Source: Flaveria trinervia (Eukaryota > Streptophyta > Magnoliopsida > Asterales > Asteraceae). From it: a DNA stretch of 64,000 bases. Both the position numbers and the translations under genes were made by a program. Of the stretch, positions 49,727-61,322 are shown one piece after another. The notes below the pieces were generated by a model. It worked only from the letters and a program-made list of their open reading frames with translations. It made no database searches and was not told the origin of the DNA. The stretch is from positions 31,546,465-31,610,464 of the forward strand of contig CM046454.1 in assembly GCA_025506515.1 (NCBI GenBank), written 5' to 3'. Each line of letters starts with the position of its first letter. Position 1 is the first letter of the stretch.

Positions 49727-52555
49727 ATGACTACTCCTTCTAATGATCCTCACAATACCGGTTCCTCAACCAAGCCTCCGATGCTGGTTAGGACTGAGTA
49801 TAACATATGGCAACGAAGAATGCTTCATCACCTGTCTGTTAACAGTTCAGGTTGTTGGACATCTGTGCTACATGGACCACATAAGCCTATGGTGAACAAT
49901 CCGGAAACCAATCAAATGGTTCCGAAGAAGAAGGAACAATACTCTGTTGAAGATCGGAAACTGTTTGAGATTGATGCTAAAGCCCATGGAATTCTAGCCA
50001 TTGCACTGCCTAATGAAATCTATTCAGGGCTTATGCACCATGAAACTGCTCATGATCTCTGGAATGCCCTGAAGGAACAATTCGGTGGCACAGATGAGGT
50101 CTTAGCAAACAACAGAGAAATCCTTGCCCAACAATATGAGACATTCTCTCATAGAAAGGGTGAGACACTGACTCAACAGTTTGAGCGTTTTTCCTGCTTG
50201 ATCTCTGAGCTGAAAATGGTGAAACAGGAATACACCAATAGCCAGATGAATAACAGGTTCCTTAGATCACTGTCTGAGAGATGGGACACATATTGTCCTA
50301 CGCTCCAGTGCAAATCTGGATAGCCTATCTCTCACCCAACTTCATGGGAAACTGCTTACATTCGAAAGAGAGATAGAGAGCAGAAGAGGAAACTGTCCTC
50401 ATCAAGAAAGCTCACTGATGACTTTGTACCAGGGAATACTGCCTTGGTTGGTCATCAGTCAGAATATGCTGCATCTGAAAGCAATTATGATGAGCATATT
50501 GATTTCTCTTCAAATAGTTCTGATCATGCATTCGTTGGTATTGAGAGTCATTCTGGCAGTAATAGTGACAATCTATGCTTCATCATGGATGATTTGAAAG
50601 GATAGCTGATGATGATCTAGAAGAGATGGATATTCTGAGCCAAATGGCATTGATTAATATTAGATCTCAGAAGTTCTATAAGAGAACTGGCAAGAAATTT
50701 CCTGGACTCTCTGGCAAAACCAAAGTTGGTTTTGACAAGAGTAAGTTGAGGTGTCACATATGCCAAAGGCTGGGACACTTTGCAAGAGAGTGTAGATCAA
50801 CTGGATCTAACTCTTCTGCACCCTTTGTGACTTTTCCTAGTACTAGTCCACAAAACAGAGGGCAACATCCTGCTGGTTCTGGTCATCATTCACATCCTAG
50901 GTCTCCTGCACACTTTGTTCCACAGGGTCAAATGTCATATTCTTATCCCTACTATTATATGCCTCAACCAAATCCTGTTCAAGATCCAATTACACAACAA
51001 CCACAAGCATTGCCTGAACCACAACCTTCCCAATCTCATCAACTAACTCAACCTCAACAACACAGCTTCTTCACCCCAGGAGTTCTTGACTGGAGCAGTT
51101 ACAGATGATTTGTCTAGTCATGAACAACTGTTCACTGGTGCTGGTCAACATGGTGGTGACAGTCCCTTTGGAAATCTAGCCCTTATGGCTTGGATTCTGC
51201 TGATACTTCATCCACTAATGCCTCTACACCAAAGGTATCACATGTATCCTCTGAGGCAAAAGCCAAACTATGTTCTGAATCATGCATAGCCGCATTTGCA
51301 TCTATTAGAGAAGCAAATGTAGCTTTAATCAACAAGAACGTTGAGCTAGAACAAATAATTTCCAAAAGCAAAGCTGAATTTGAGTCTGTGCTTAATGATA
51401 AGAATGATGAGATTTACAAACTTAAATGTCAAATAACTGATGATAAGGCTAGGGAAGAGATACTTCTAGAGAAGTATAAAGATCTCAAAGAAACCCTTGC
51501 AGTCACCCAAGTAGAGTGTGATCGATGGGTACAATCATGCAAAGGTTTTGAAATGCTTCTTAGTAAGCAATCTGCTTCCAATGTGAAGTTTGGCATTGGT
51601 TACAATCACACTGCTCCACCTACAGATTTTACTCCCAGAGCAGAGGTAGAATCTGATGGTGAGAGTAATAACAATCCATTTCATCATGTGATCTACTTTC
51701 TGATTCAGCACTATCAGAAGTAGAAGTCAGCACTAAGCCCTCTCAGAACCTATCAGCTGATGTTGATGGTTCACTGCTGACACTCACATGATCAATGAGT
51801 TGATCAACTCAGGAGTTAATTCTAAAAGTCCTGAAAGGACAAGAGAGCAAGATTTAACACCTGAATTTCAAACTCCAACTACTACCAGTACTGAAAAGAA
51901 GAAAACTGTCAGTAGAAAGAGTTTGAAGACTACTAAAGAAGAAGTCAAGAAAGCAAACAATGCTTCCAAAGCACTGAAGAGCAAGTCTTCAGTTGTTTCA
52001 TCCTCTTTAGTTGATGATCAACATAAGATGAAGAAGAAACCATGTGAAGTATGTGGTTTGTTCAATCATCTTACTGATGATTGCTGGTACAAAAGAGGAT
52101 CCAAACTCAAACATAAGAGGAAATTAAAGACAAAATGGTTATAATGAAAACTGAGTTTGAGACCACATTTGTATCAGCAACATCAAATCCTGTAACCCTT
52201 AAGTCCATAAAGAAATCCAAAAAGGAAGGGGTAAAAGGTAACAGTTGAGATTGCTCAGAAGAAGAAGGTGCAACATAGGAACTTCAAACTCCACTGGCAA
52301 TGTGTCTGATGAGTTGAAAGCTTTATCACAAAATCAGACACAGCTGGTTATGATGGTTCAACATCTATTGGGAAGAGTTAACCAATTAGATGCTCCTATG
52401 TGAACCCACAGAAAAGGAGGTCCAAGCCAAAGGATTCCTCTTCTTCACCATCTTCTTCCTCTCAGGCTGTTGTTTCCAAAAAACCTGTTAGTTTACCATC
52501 TGTTGATGAGACCAGGCCCAAAACCAAAAAGGTTTGGGTCTCCAAAACTAACTAA
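49727..52555 (+). pseudogene. gag: Copia gag (several frames)
   Basis: Starts at the ATG of MTTPSNDPHNTGSS. The N-terminal region carries the Copia Gag block (YNIWQRRML, HDLWNALKEQFGG, FLRSLSERWDTY). The frame changes near 50300, near 50605 and near 51100, so the coding potential is spread over several frames. A CCHC knuckle CHICQRLGHFAREC lies at about 50752-50793, followed by a Pro/Gln-rich stretch. A coiled-coil-like segment (51300-51550; KYKDLKETLAVTQVECDRW) and a second Cys/His motif CEVCGLFNHLTDDC at about 52043-52084 follow. An in-frame TAA at 52553-52555 separates it from protease. Two knuckles plus a coiled coil fit SIRE/Maximus Gag. Not functional as written. Confidence 0.85.
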
Positions 52556-55500
52556 TGTTTATTATTGCAGGGTTCTTCAACATGCCAAAGTAGCATCTGG
52601 TATGTAGACAGTGGGGGATCTATGCACATGACTGGGAACAGCTCTCTTCTTCATGACTACTCTCAAGGAAAGAAGGGATTTGTTTTTTGGCAATGATGCT
52701 AGGGGTTACATCATTGGAAACGGCTTTGTCTCCAATGGAGAAATAATGTTTGATGATGTTAATCATGTGGAAAATCTCAAGTACAATCTCTTGAGTGTCA
52801 GTCAAATGTGTGATAAAGGCCATGTTGCTCTTTTCACCAGTCAGAACTGTAGGATTCTGTCATCCAAAGCTCTGCATTTGATTGATAAGGTGTTGGATGA
52901 TCACACTCTCCTAAGAGCCAACAGGACATGAAGAGTGTATGCCTTAGATCTTTCCAAGAAAATAGATCTCAGAGGCAATCCTTGCCTATTTTCCAAAGCC
53001 TCTTCTCAAGAATCTAAACTGTGGCACAGAAGGCTGGGTCATGTTAATTTCAAAAACATGAATCAGCTAATCCACAATAGTTTAGTTAGAGGCTTACCAA
53101 TAAAGGAGTTCCAATGTGATGCGACCTGCACTGCTTGTTTAAAAGGTAAACAACACAAAGTCTCATTCCCTCCTATTGAAGAGCCTAAGTCCACTGTCTA
53201 CTTGCAATTACTGCATATGGATCTATTGGTCCTGTGAGAGTAATGAGCATGGCAAAGAAGAAATATTGTCTGGTAATTGTGGATGATTACTCTAGATTTG
53301 TATGGACTTTCTTTCTACATTCAAAGGATGAGGTTGCTCAGAAGATTATTCAATTTGTGTTGTATGTGAGAAGCAGTATTCCCTTCCAGTCAAGTGTATT
53401 AGGAGTGACAATGGAACTGAATTCAGAAACCATACATTTGATGACTTCTATCTTTCAAAGGGAATCAAAAGGCAGTTTAGCATACCAAGGACTCCAGAAC
53501 AAAATGGGGTAGTGGAGAGAAAGAACAGGACCCTAATTGAAGCTGCAAGGTCCATGCTGGCTGACTCTGGTTTGCCACTGACCTTTTGGGCTGAAGCTGT
53601 TAACACAGCTTCTATGTGCAGAATAGAGTCTTAGTAAATCAGAGGTTGATGAAGACTCCATATGAAGTTCTCCATCACTTGGCTCCTCTAATTTCATTTT
53701 TCAAAGCATTTGGGTGTCCTTTTTTATTCTCAACACAAAGGATCAACTCCAAAAATTTGATCCTAAGGTGGATGCAGGGTACTTTGTTGGTTATTCATCT
53801 ACTTGCAAGGCATACAGAGTCTTCAACTGCAGAACAAAGATAGTTGAAGAAACTTTGCATGTGAAGTTTAATGAATCTCCTATGGACAAGATTCCACAAA
53901 ACCCTGTGGAGTTGTTTGATTTGGACATACTGCAATATGTTCCTTATCAACCTCCAGCTGTTGTAGATCATGTGGATAAATCATCTTCTGTAGCATGTCT
54001 TCCACCTGGTGGTATTGATGATGATGATGATAATATCAATACTCACTAATTCAAGTTTAGTGACCAACTGCCTATGTCTGCTAAATTGATGTTCCTGTAG
54101 CTTCAGCAGTTCCATCCACAACAAATGCTGATGAGATCTCTGATTCCTCTACATCTTTTGAGTTACCATTCTAATTCTTGGTTTCAAGAGTCTGCATCAA
54201 CATCTGCTGCTGCTGAAGGTCCTACAAACACTTGCACAAATCTCATTGTTTATCAAGAACTGAAGAATCACCCAATGTCTCAGATTATTGGTGATATCAA
54301 TGCTGGTGTTTCAGCAAGAAGTCAATTGTCTAACTTCTGCTTCTATGCTCTCTGTATCAGTCAGCTAGAGCCAAAGAACTACCATGTTGCTTTGAGAGAC
54401 AATGGATGGGTTGAAGCCATGCAGCTTGAGTTACTTCAGTTCAAGAAACAGCAAGTGTGGGAACTGGTTCCTCTTCCCCCAGGTAAGTGTGCAATAGGCA
54501 CTAAATGGGTGTTTAGGAATAAAACCGATGATGAGAATGGGCTTATTGTTAAGAACAAGGCTAGACTGGTTGTACAGGGGTTTTCACAAGAAGAAGGTAT
54601 TGACTATGATGAAACCTTTGCCCCTGTAGCCAGACTAGAGGCAATCAGATTGTTTTTAGCCTATGCTGCATTCCACAATCTTAAGTTTTTCAAATGGTTG
54701 TCAAAAGTGCCTTTTTATATGGTAAAATAAAGGAAGAAGTTTATGTGTGTCAACCACCAGGTTTTGAGGATAATAAACATCCTGAATGGGTGTATAAACT
54801 TGATAAGGCTCTTTATGGGTTGAAACAAGCTCCTAGAGCCTGGTATGAGACACTTTCCACTTTTCTCTTAAGAATAATTTCACTAGAGGCTCCATTGATA
54901 AAACTTTGTTTATTAAGAAGGTGGATCAGCATAAGCTACTTGTTCAGATTTATGTTGATGATATCATTTTTGCATCCTCTGATCCCTAGTTGTGTGATGA
55001 TTTTACAACATTAATGAAAAAGAGGTTTGAAATGAGTGCAATGGGAGAATTACAGTTCTTTCTAGGATTGCAAATTAAACAAAAGGCTGATGGAACCTTT
55101 ATTCATCAGTCAAAATATACAAAAGATCTTTTGAATAAGTTTGATTTACAAAACTGTAAGCCCTGTTCTACTCCCATGTGCAACACCACACAACTGGATG
55201 CGGATCAGAAAGGTAAAGCTGTTGATGAAACACTTTACAGATGTATGATTGGGTCCTTGATATATTAACAGCTTCTAGACCAGATATTATGTTTGCTACA
55301 TGTGTTTGTGCTAGATTTCAGGCTGCTCCTAAAGAGTCTCATTTGATTGCAGTCAAGAGAATCTTTAGATATTTGCAAGGTACACAATCTCTGGGTTTAT
55401 GGTATTCCACTGGACACTCTTGCAAATTAGTTGCTTTTTCAGATAGTGACTATGCAGGGTGCAAGTTAACTAGAAAGTCAACTTCTGGTGGTTGTTAATT

Positions 55501-55893
55501 CCTAGGCAACTGTTTGATTTCTTGGCAGAGTAAGAAACAAACATCTGTTGCTAGATCAACTGCTGAAGCCGAGTACATTGCTGCTGCAAGTTGCACTTCT
55601 CAGGTACTTTGGCTTCAGAACCAACTTCTGGATTATGGCATTACAGAGACTAAGACTCCATTATTAATGGATAGTGCTTCAGCTCTGTGTATTGTCAAAA
55701 ATCCAGTCCAGCACTCTAGGACCAAACATATAGAGATCAGACATCACTTTATTCGGGATTGTTTTGAAAAAGGTCTGATTGATCCTAAGTTGTGCCTAGT
55801 GCTGATGAGCTTGTAGATATTTTTACTAAGCCTTTAGATAGTTCTACTTTCCAAAACCTTGTGTTAAGGCTTGGTATGCTGCAGCTAGAATAA
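52556..55893 (+). pseudogene. pol: Copia pol (protease, integrase, RT, RNase H; broken)
   Basis: Domains in order are protease (WYVDSGGSMHMTG, from 52598); GAG-pre-integrase and zinc region (LWHRRLGHVNFKNMNQL, CTACLKGKQH, about 53020-53160); integrase core (VIVDDYSRFVWTFFLHSKDE, about 53275); RT (EAMQLELLQFKKQQVW, GTKWVFRNK, YGLKQAPRAWYE, YVDD at 54951-54962); and RNase H (SDSDYAGCKLTRKSTSGGC, STAEAEYIAAASC), ending LQLE with TAA at 55891-55893. Frameshifts interrupt it near 53230, 53400, 53510, 53615, 53720, 54060, 54690, 54870 and 55790. In-frame stops occur near 52930 and just after YVDD (about 54988). It matches the minus-strand fragment at 14699-16640. Confidence 0.88.
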
Positions 55894-56624
55894 GTGACAA
55901 CTACTGATGATTTCAGTAATAATTACTGGTGATCATTGGTAACCATGTCACATATAAGTACTGATGAGTCCTTTCACCTTCAGTAGTTTTTATAACTACT
56001 GACGGCTAAATGCTCACAAGTACTGAAGTACTTTATCTGCTCTAAACTACTGATGTAGTTACAAATACTGAATCAGTACAAACAGATAAGTACTAACGTC
56101 CTATGAAACACCTGAAAAGCAGATGCAAAGTCTGATGAGTAAGTGTTGAGGACAGTATGAAACAGCTGAAAGGCTATGAATTGATGAAAACTACTGAAGA
56201 GAACTTTCTCTTCAGTTGTTTCTACAACTGCTGTTTCATTCTAAACAACTGAAGCAAAACCATGTCTTGAGTAGTTTTTATAACTACTGATGACTAACAC
56301 CAAGTCTTCAGCTGTTTACAAAAACTGATGACAAACCACTGTCTTCAGTAGTTTCATAACTACTGATGACAAACACCAAGTCCTCAGTTGTTTCATCATC
56401 TGAAGTCAAAACCATGGTCTTCAGTAGTTTTCTAACTTGATGCCTAAAACCACGACTTCAGCTGTTTCAACGTCTGAAAGGGCAATACCATGTCAACAGT
56501 CGGTTTAAAATACTGATGACTAACACCAAACCCTTCAGTCATTTTCTCACCCCTACCCTATAAATACCTGTCCTCTTCTCTAATGTTTCATTAGCCGTTA
56601 TTTTCTGACTTCTCTCTCTCAAAC
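55894..56624 (+). other. pol-accessory ORF spacer with palindromes and TATA box
   Basis: 731 bp without coding sequence. It contains repeated TCAGTAGTT and AACTACTGA words that pair as palindromes with 9-bp arms (55980-56002, 56345-56366; imperfect at 56269-56290), plus CAGCTGTT words. The last 66 bp hold a TATA box and a pyrimidine-rich leader. Confidence 0.75.
56559..56566 (+). promoter_or_regulatory. TATA box of the Copia accessory ORF
   Basis: TATAAATA sits 66 bp before the accessory ORF ATG, followed by tcctcttctct, which resembles the plant pyrimidine patch. The minus-strand copy keeps sequence and spacing (13904-13911, 65 bp). Confidence 0.6.
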
Positions 56625-59600
56625 ATGGCGACCATGAGTTTGAAACCACGACATAACTGCGTTGCTTACCTTACAAAGTCGGCTTTCTGGAACAAATATG
56701 ATAATGCCATTGACTTAATGGTGGATTCCCCATATCGCACAGCCTTTCTCTTGAATCCGACCATCTACCCTGAATCCCTCAGTCAATTCTGGTCAAATGC
56801 TTTTGTTCAACTGATGAGTCTACCGGCCAGATCTCTGTTCGGTCCCTTGTCAACCAGAAACCAGTGGTCGTCACAGCCGACATCATTCGTCAGGCATTAC
56901 ATTTACACGACTTACCGCTGTGACTGAATACCCAAAGGGCATAACAGATATGTCATTTATCAATCATGGGTATGAAGGTGATCTTCGGGCTACAACCGTT
57001 CTAAAGAAACATTTCCATGACGCTGAGAAAGTTATTTTTCACATGGTAAATGTCTGCTTAGCCTCCAAGACATCTTCTTGGGATCAAATGTCATCCCAAT
57101 GGAAACAGGTATTGTATTCTATTCTAGAACACCAACCGCTAAATTTTTCTGAAATCGTGTTTCGAGAAATAAAGAACTTGGCTCAGAAACCTGTGGCAAA
57201 CCGATTGCCATTATATCCCAGGTTACTGATGGACATTATTTTAGATGAATTAAAATCTGATGGCCTTGTTGGCCTTGGAGTCCCTGCACCAGCTGTTTTG
57301 GTTGAGGTATACTCCAGGCACAACTCAGACCTTACACTCAAAGAAGCTGCCCGAATGCTAAAGCCCAAGCACAGGGAACCCACAGCTTCCTCCACCAGAA
57401 CCAAAGTCCCCATTAACCCAAACCAAAACAACCCAACACTCTATTCAGGGAGATGAGTCCCCTCAAGATGCTCCTGTACCACCAACGCAAGGATATACTT
57501 GCTGGCTTAAACCCCCCAGCAGTATCAGAGACTCTACCAGCCATAGCCGCTCAGGATTCCTCTCAAAAGGAGCCTGCAGCCACCACACAAGGGGTACCCA
57601 CACATCTGGGATCTTCCTCACTTGAAGAGATTGCCATTGAAGAGCACCATCCTCCCCAGGTGCACACTGCTTCTACCCCATCTCCCCATGCAACCGCCCC
57701 CCAAAGTCCAACCATAATTATTGCAAACGTGCTGACTCAGTTGAATGCCTCTCCTCCTCCCCAACAACCACCAACAAAGGGGAGAACCACAGATATTGAG
57801 GAAGAGAATCATCATGATTCTGACAACCCACAGCACCGGGGTTTACAAGTTCTATCTCCTAGTGTGGATAGGGAGATTAGAACTTCTAGTGAGGCTACCA
57901 CCTCTTCTGCATCAGCACATGATTAGAATGAGGCTGGTAACATTGCTAAGACCTCACTAGAGGCAACAGCTGATGAAGGACATAGTCCTGAGGCTGGAAG
58001 TCCCCAGTTCCAAGAAAAAGGGGCACATGCTAAAACTGGTCTACACCCAGTGCATGTACATCCTGCTGCAAGTAGGAGGTTAGGTGATTCAGCATCTGCT
58101 GATGATGACCTGGGCTTTTTCTATGACGTTCTAGCCCACAACACCATCCTGGAGGCTGAGGTAAGCAGACTACAAGAACTGCTTGCCAAGAAGTCTCAGG
58201 ATGTAAGTCCATCTGCCCCCACCAACCCACAGATGGCACCTTCATTTGAAGGTCCCCCAAACACTTTACCCTCTCACTTCACTGAGCCTCCAGCTTCTGC
58301 TTTTGGCACTATCTCTCCGGGACAGAACCCCCCAGAGCAGATGGTTGCTATATTCCAACAATCCCTACCTCTCATCACTCCCATCATCAATGACATTGTT
58401 TATAAAGCCATTGATGAGAGGATCTCCTCAAGTCTACAACCACTCATTGATGATGCTGTGCAAAAGAAACTTTCTGCGGTACAAACCCCTGCCACCATGC
58501 ATCCAAAAAGGGGGAGAGTACTACAGTGAAAGAAAAGAAAAGAAAAAGACTGAGGATGAGAAGGCACAAGAGAAAACCCAGGAGTTGGAAAAAGAAAAGG
58601 AACAACAACTGATCACTTACAAAAGAAAGAAAAGTGCTGGTGATCAAACGAATGCTAAAGAAAAATCCTTGGAAGAGCTGGTAAAAGATGCAGATGATAC
58701 ACACAGCCGATCCATGGACAAAATCATTGAGCAACTATTCAAGCAAGGCTTTGATATAGCCACACTAGACAGTGAGATCAGGAGGTTGGAAGTAGTGGAA
58801 ATTCAAAACAGATGGGCTGGGTACGATGTGCTGGAGAAAGAGAGATTGGAGATCATGATTCGATTCATAGCCAAATACTTAGGAAGATCACTGATGGAGA
58901 TTCGTTCTTGGACCAGAGACAGTATTCTGGCTATAGCCACCAGAATCCGTTTGTCTGAGCAATTTCATAAGGGGATAATCATTGAAGCACTTGATGAGGC
59001 TGGGGCTGGAAAAAGGTTTCAAATGGCAAGACTCACAAAAGCCAAACTCACAACCAAAATGCTTGAACAACCTTCCCAATCACCCACTCAAAAACAGCCT
59101 ACCCCTCAAATCTCCAAACCAATCTCAAAACCCAAATCCAAACATCCTCAACCTTCAAAACCAATTCCTTTACCACAAAAACCAACCCAACCATCATCTA
59201 GTGATGCACCTAGAAGGAGGAGAAGGGTGCTGAGGATAGAAGAAGATGAAGAAGAAGAGGATGAAGATGATAGTCTGCCACTCTTTGCTGTTCTAAGGCT
59301 ACCAGAACCCAGGAGTCAACTCATGATCACACCTGACTCTTAAAGGGAAACGGTTAGAGTCAAAATAGAAGATGAAGAACAGCAGAAGCAGCACGTTGAG
59401 CAACTACTGAAGATGGTTGACAAGGAATTTCCTCAGTCATCATCTATACAAGCCATGAAAGGGCATGCTCAGAGGCTGTACACTCTCAGACACGCATTTC
59501 AGTATCAGAATGAGAGAGTGAGAGTATGGCCAGACCCCAAGGTGAGTTCTAGAATCCACAAAAGATCAATTCCACATAGATACAATGGCCAGGTTAGAAA

Positions 59601-59986
59601 AACAATAGACTCTACAATCATGTGGCCATTGTAATCTCACCATGGGAAATAATCGATGAATTCAAGAAGGCTCATCAATCAAAAATGACCCCTCAAGCCT
59701 TACTGGAAAACAAGATGATCAAAAAGGGGTTATTATATAAGAAGCTTGAAGACATTAAGAAGAATGAGCTCCAGTTACTCCTTGAGGGCACTCATCCTGA
59801 TGAATTTGTCTATAGGGAGGTAACTACTGTGGAGTTGAAGAATGGCAGGACTGTAAAGTACTTATCTGAGTACTATGGTCCAGAGTTCTTCTTTGAAGGA
59901 GGAGTAGAAGAACTCTCCAAGGAGGAACAGGTTGTTCTCCTTGAGGCCTATGTCGAGAGTCATACAGACTCTTTATGGGGAAGTAG
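56625..59986 (+). pseudogene. Copia accessory ORF (about 1,120 codons, broken)
   Basis: Starts MATMSLKPRHNCVAYLTKSA and ends ...GK with a TAG at 59984-59986. The chosen end is the frame that matches the minus-strand copy; a shifted frame runs on to 60113. Breaks: frameshifts near 56810, 56925, 57440, 58500, 59620 and 59955; in-frame stops near 57924 and at 59341. Regions in order are a conserved N-terminal domain of about 260 residues; a Pro/Ser/Thr linker; a coiled-coil-like stretch (LEAEVSRLQELLAKK, about 58155); a Lys/Glu-rich helical region with KEKEQQL and RIRLSEQFHKGIIIEAL; a Pro/Ser/Lys linker; RRRRR plus an acidic run; and a C-terminal domain (MKGHAQRLYTLRH, SPWEI, EYYGPEFFFEGG). No signal peptide or membrane helix is evident. 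The element's own TATA box lies 66 bp upstream. Role unknown; a nucleic-acid-binding or chromatin role is only suggested by the basic segments. Confidence 0.78.
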
Positions 59987-60191
59987 ATCTCATGAATGGG
60001 ATAACAACTCTGTGTCTAGTTCCCCAAAACAGAGTTCCCATTCATACCTTGCCAAACAGATCTCTGAGATTTCTTCCCAGGCCAGTGCTTATATGGGTCA
60101 TCTTCTCAACTGATCAAGAAGGAAAAAGACCAACCATTCTGCCAACAATAAGTGGGAAAAAAATCAATTAGAGATTTTGGCTGCATTGGTT

Positions 60192-60202
60192 CAGGGGGAG
60201 TT
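60192..60202 (+). other. Copia polypurine tract
   Basis: cagggggagtt immediately before the 3' LTR, the same as in the minus-strand copy. The 200 bp between the accessory ORF and this tract has no coding sequence. Confidence 0.8.
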
Positions 60203-61126
60203 TGTTGGACCAAAAGAACCAATGAGCCAAGATCAGAAAACCTCTAAGTCCCACATGATATCACAACAACTGCTGAAGGCTTCATCAGCAGTTCGACAAG
60301 TGCTGAAGACTTCAACAGCTGAAAATCAAGTACTGAAGACTTCAACAGCTGAAGACTAAAGTGTTGAAGCTCAACAGCTGAAGAACACAAGTGCTGAAGC
60401 TGAACAGCTGAAGAACACAAGTGCTGAAGCTGAACAGCTGAAGAACACAAGTGCTGAAGCTGAAGACCAAAGTACTGAAGTACAACAGCTGAAGAGTCTA
60501 CAAGTGCTGAAGATCAACAACTGGTGTACAAAGTCTGAAGACAAAGACTGAAGACATCAGCTGATGACATCTACTGAAGTCATCAGCTGATGAAACGTCT
60601 GAAGTTCAAGTCTGAAGACCAAGTACTGAAGTTTCAGTAGTTTGTCACAACAGCTGAAGAGTACTTCTTCAGTAGTTGTGATATCAGTAGTTTTATGTTT
60701 TTACTTTCAGTAGTTTTGTAAAACGACCAAAGAGCTTGTTCTTCAGTCGTTATCGTGTCAGTATTTTTATGTTTTTCAGTAGTTGTAGTAACTGATAACA
60801 CTTAGTATTTTTGTAAGAAGATGTCAGCTGTTTTGACATCTTCAGTAGTTGTGTTTCAGTTGGAATAATTCTGTTAGATGTCACTATCAAGTGACATCAG
60901 CAGACGTCACATCTCTTATATAAGAGGTGTCGACCTAATTGTAAGTGTGACATTCCGTTACCACGAAAGCAAATATTGAACGAAATACATCTGCAGAATT
61001 CTCTCTATTTATAACCGTTATTGTTCTTCATTGAATATCTTTTCGTTCTTGTGAATTGGCTAATTCATTGTTAGAATTCCGCTGCTGTACTCTCTAATCA
61101 ATCGAACGTAGATCACTGATCTAACA
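60203..61126 (+). repeat. Copia 3' LTR (924 bp)
   Basis: Starts TGTTGGACC and ends GATCTAACA. It is closely similar to the 5' LTR, with at least one extra minisatellite unit around 60400-60460 and a few substitutions and indels. TATA box at 60917-60924. It is followed by TSD aaatt. Confidence 0.92.
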
Positions 61127-61322
61127 AAATTGATTATAATGTCATTGGAATCACATTAATCGATGACTCACGGAACACAGGATCTATTGTTAAATCAAAA
61201 CCAAAACTAAACAAAGCACCACACTAAACACCCTTAAAATTAACCCACTTCAGCCCAAAACTTATCCATAACACTTCACAACCAACTCTATACATTATTG
61301 CCTCAAACATCCAATGATTTAA
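61127..61322. repeat. Satellite fragment between Copia and Gypsy B
   Basis: 196 bp continuing the satellite unit interrupted at 48615 (aaattgattataatg...ccaatgattta). It is then cut by a B LTR. Confidence 0.92.

Larger units (their letters stand above)
48616..61126 (+). mobile_element. Copia (SIRE/Maximus-like) element with both LTRs and an accessory ORF
   Basis: The 12,511-bp element has a 5' LTR (48616-49501), primer-binding site (49502-49518), gag, pol, palindrome-rich spacer, accessory ORF, polypurine tract and 3' LTR (60203-61126). TSD aaatt is present on both sides (48611-48615, 61127-61131), and removing the element restores the satellite string caaaattgattataatg. Integrase lies before RT, as in Ty1/Copia. 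RT motifs, two Cys/His knuckles, a coiled-coil Gag segment and a downstream ORF point to SIRE/Maximus; the lineage call is by eye. gag, pol and accessory ORF all contain frameshifts or stops. The two LTRs differ slightly, including one minisatellite unit. Confidence 0.92.

Noticed and set aside
56625..59986. Envelope-like gene in the Copia element
   Set aside because: Position after pol suggests it, but I see no signal peptide, membrane helix or cleavage motif; the protein is basic/acidic and coiled-coil-like.
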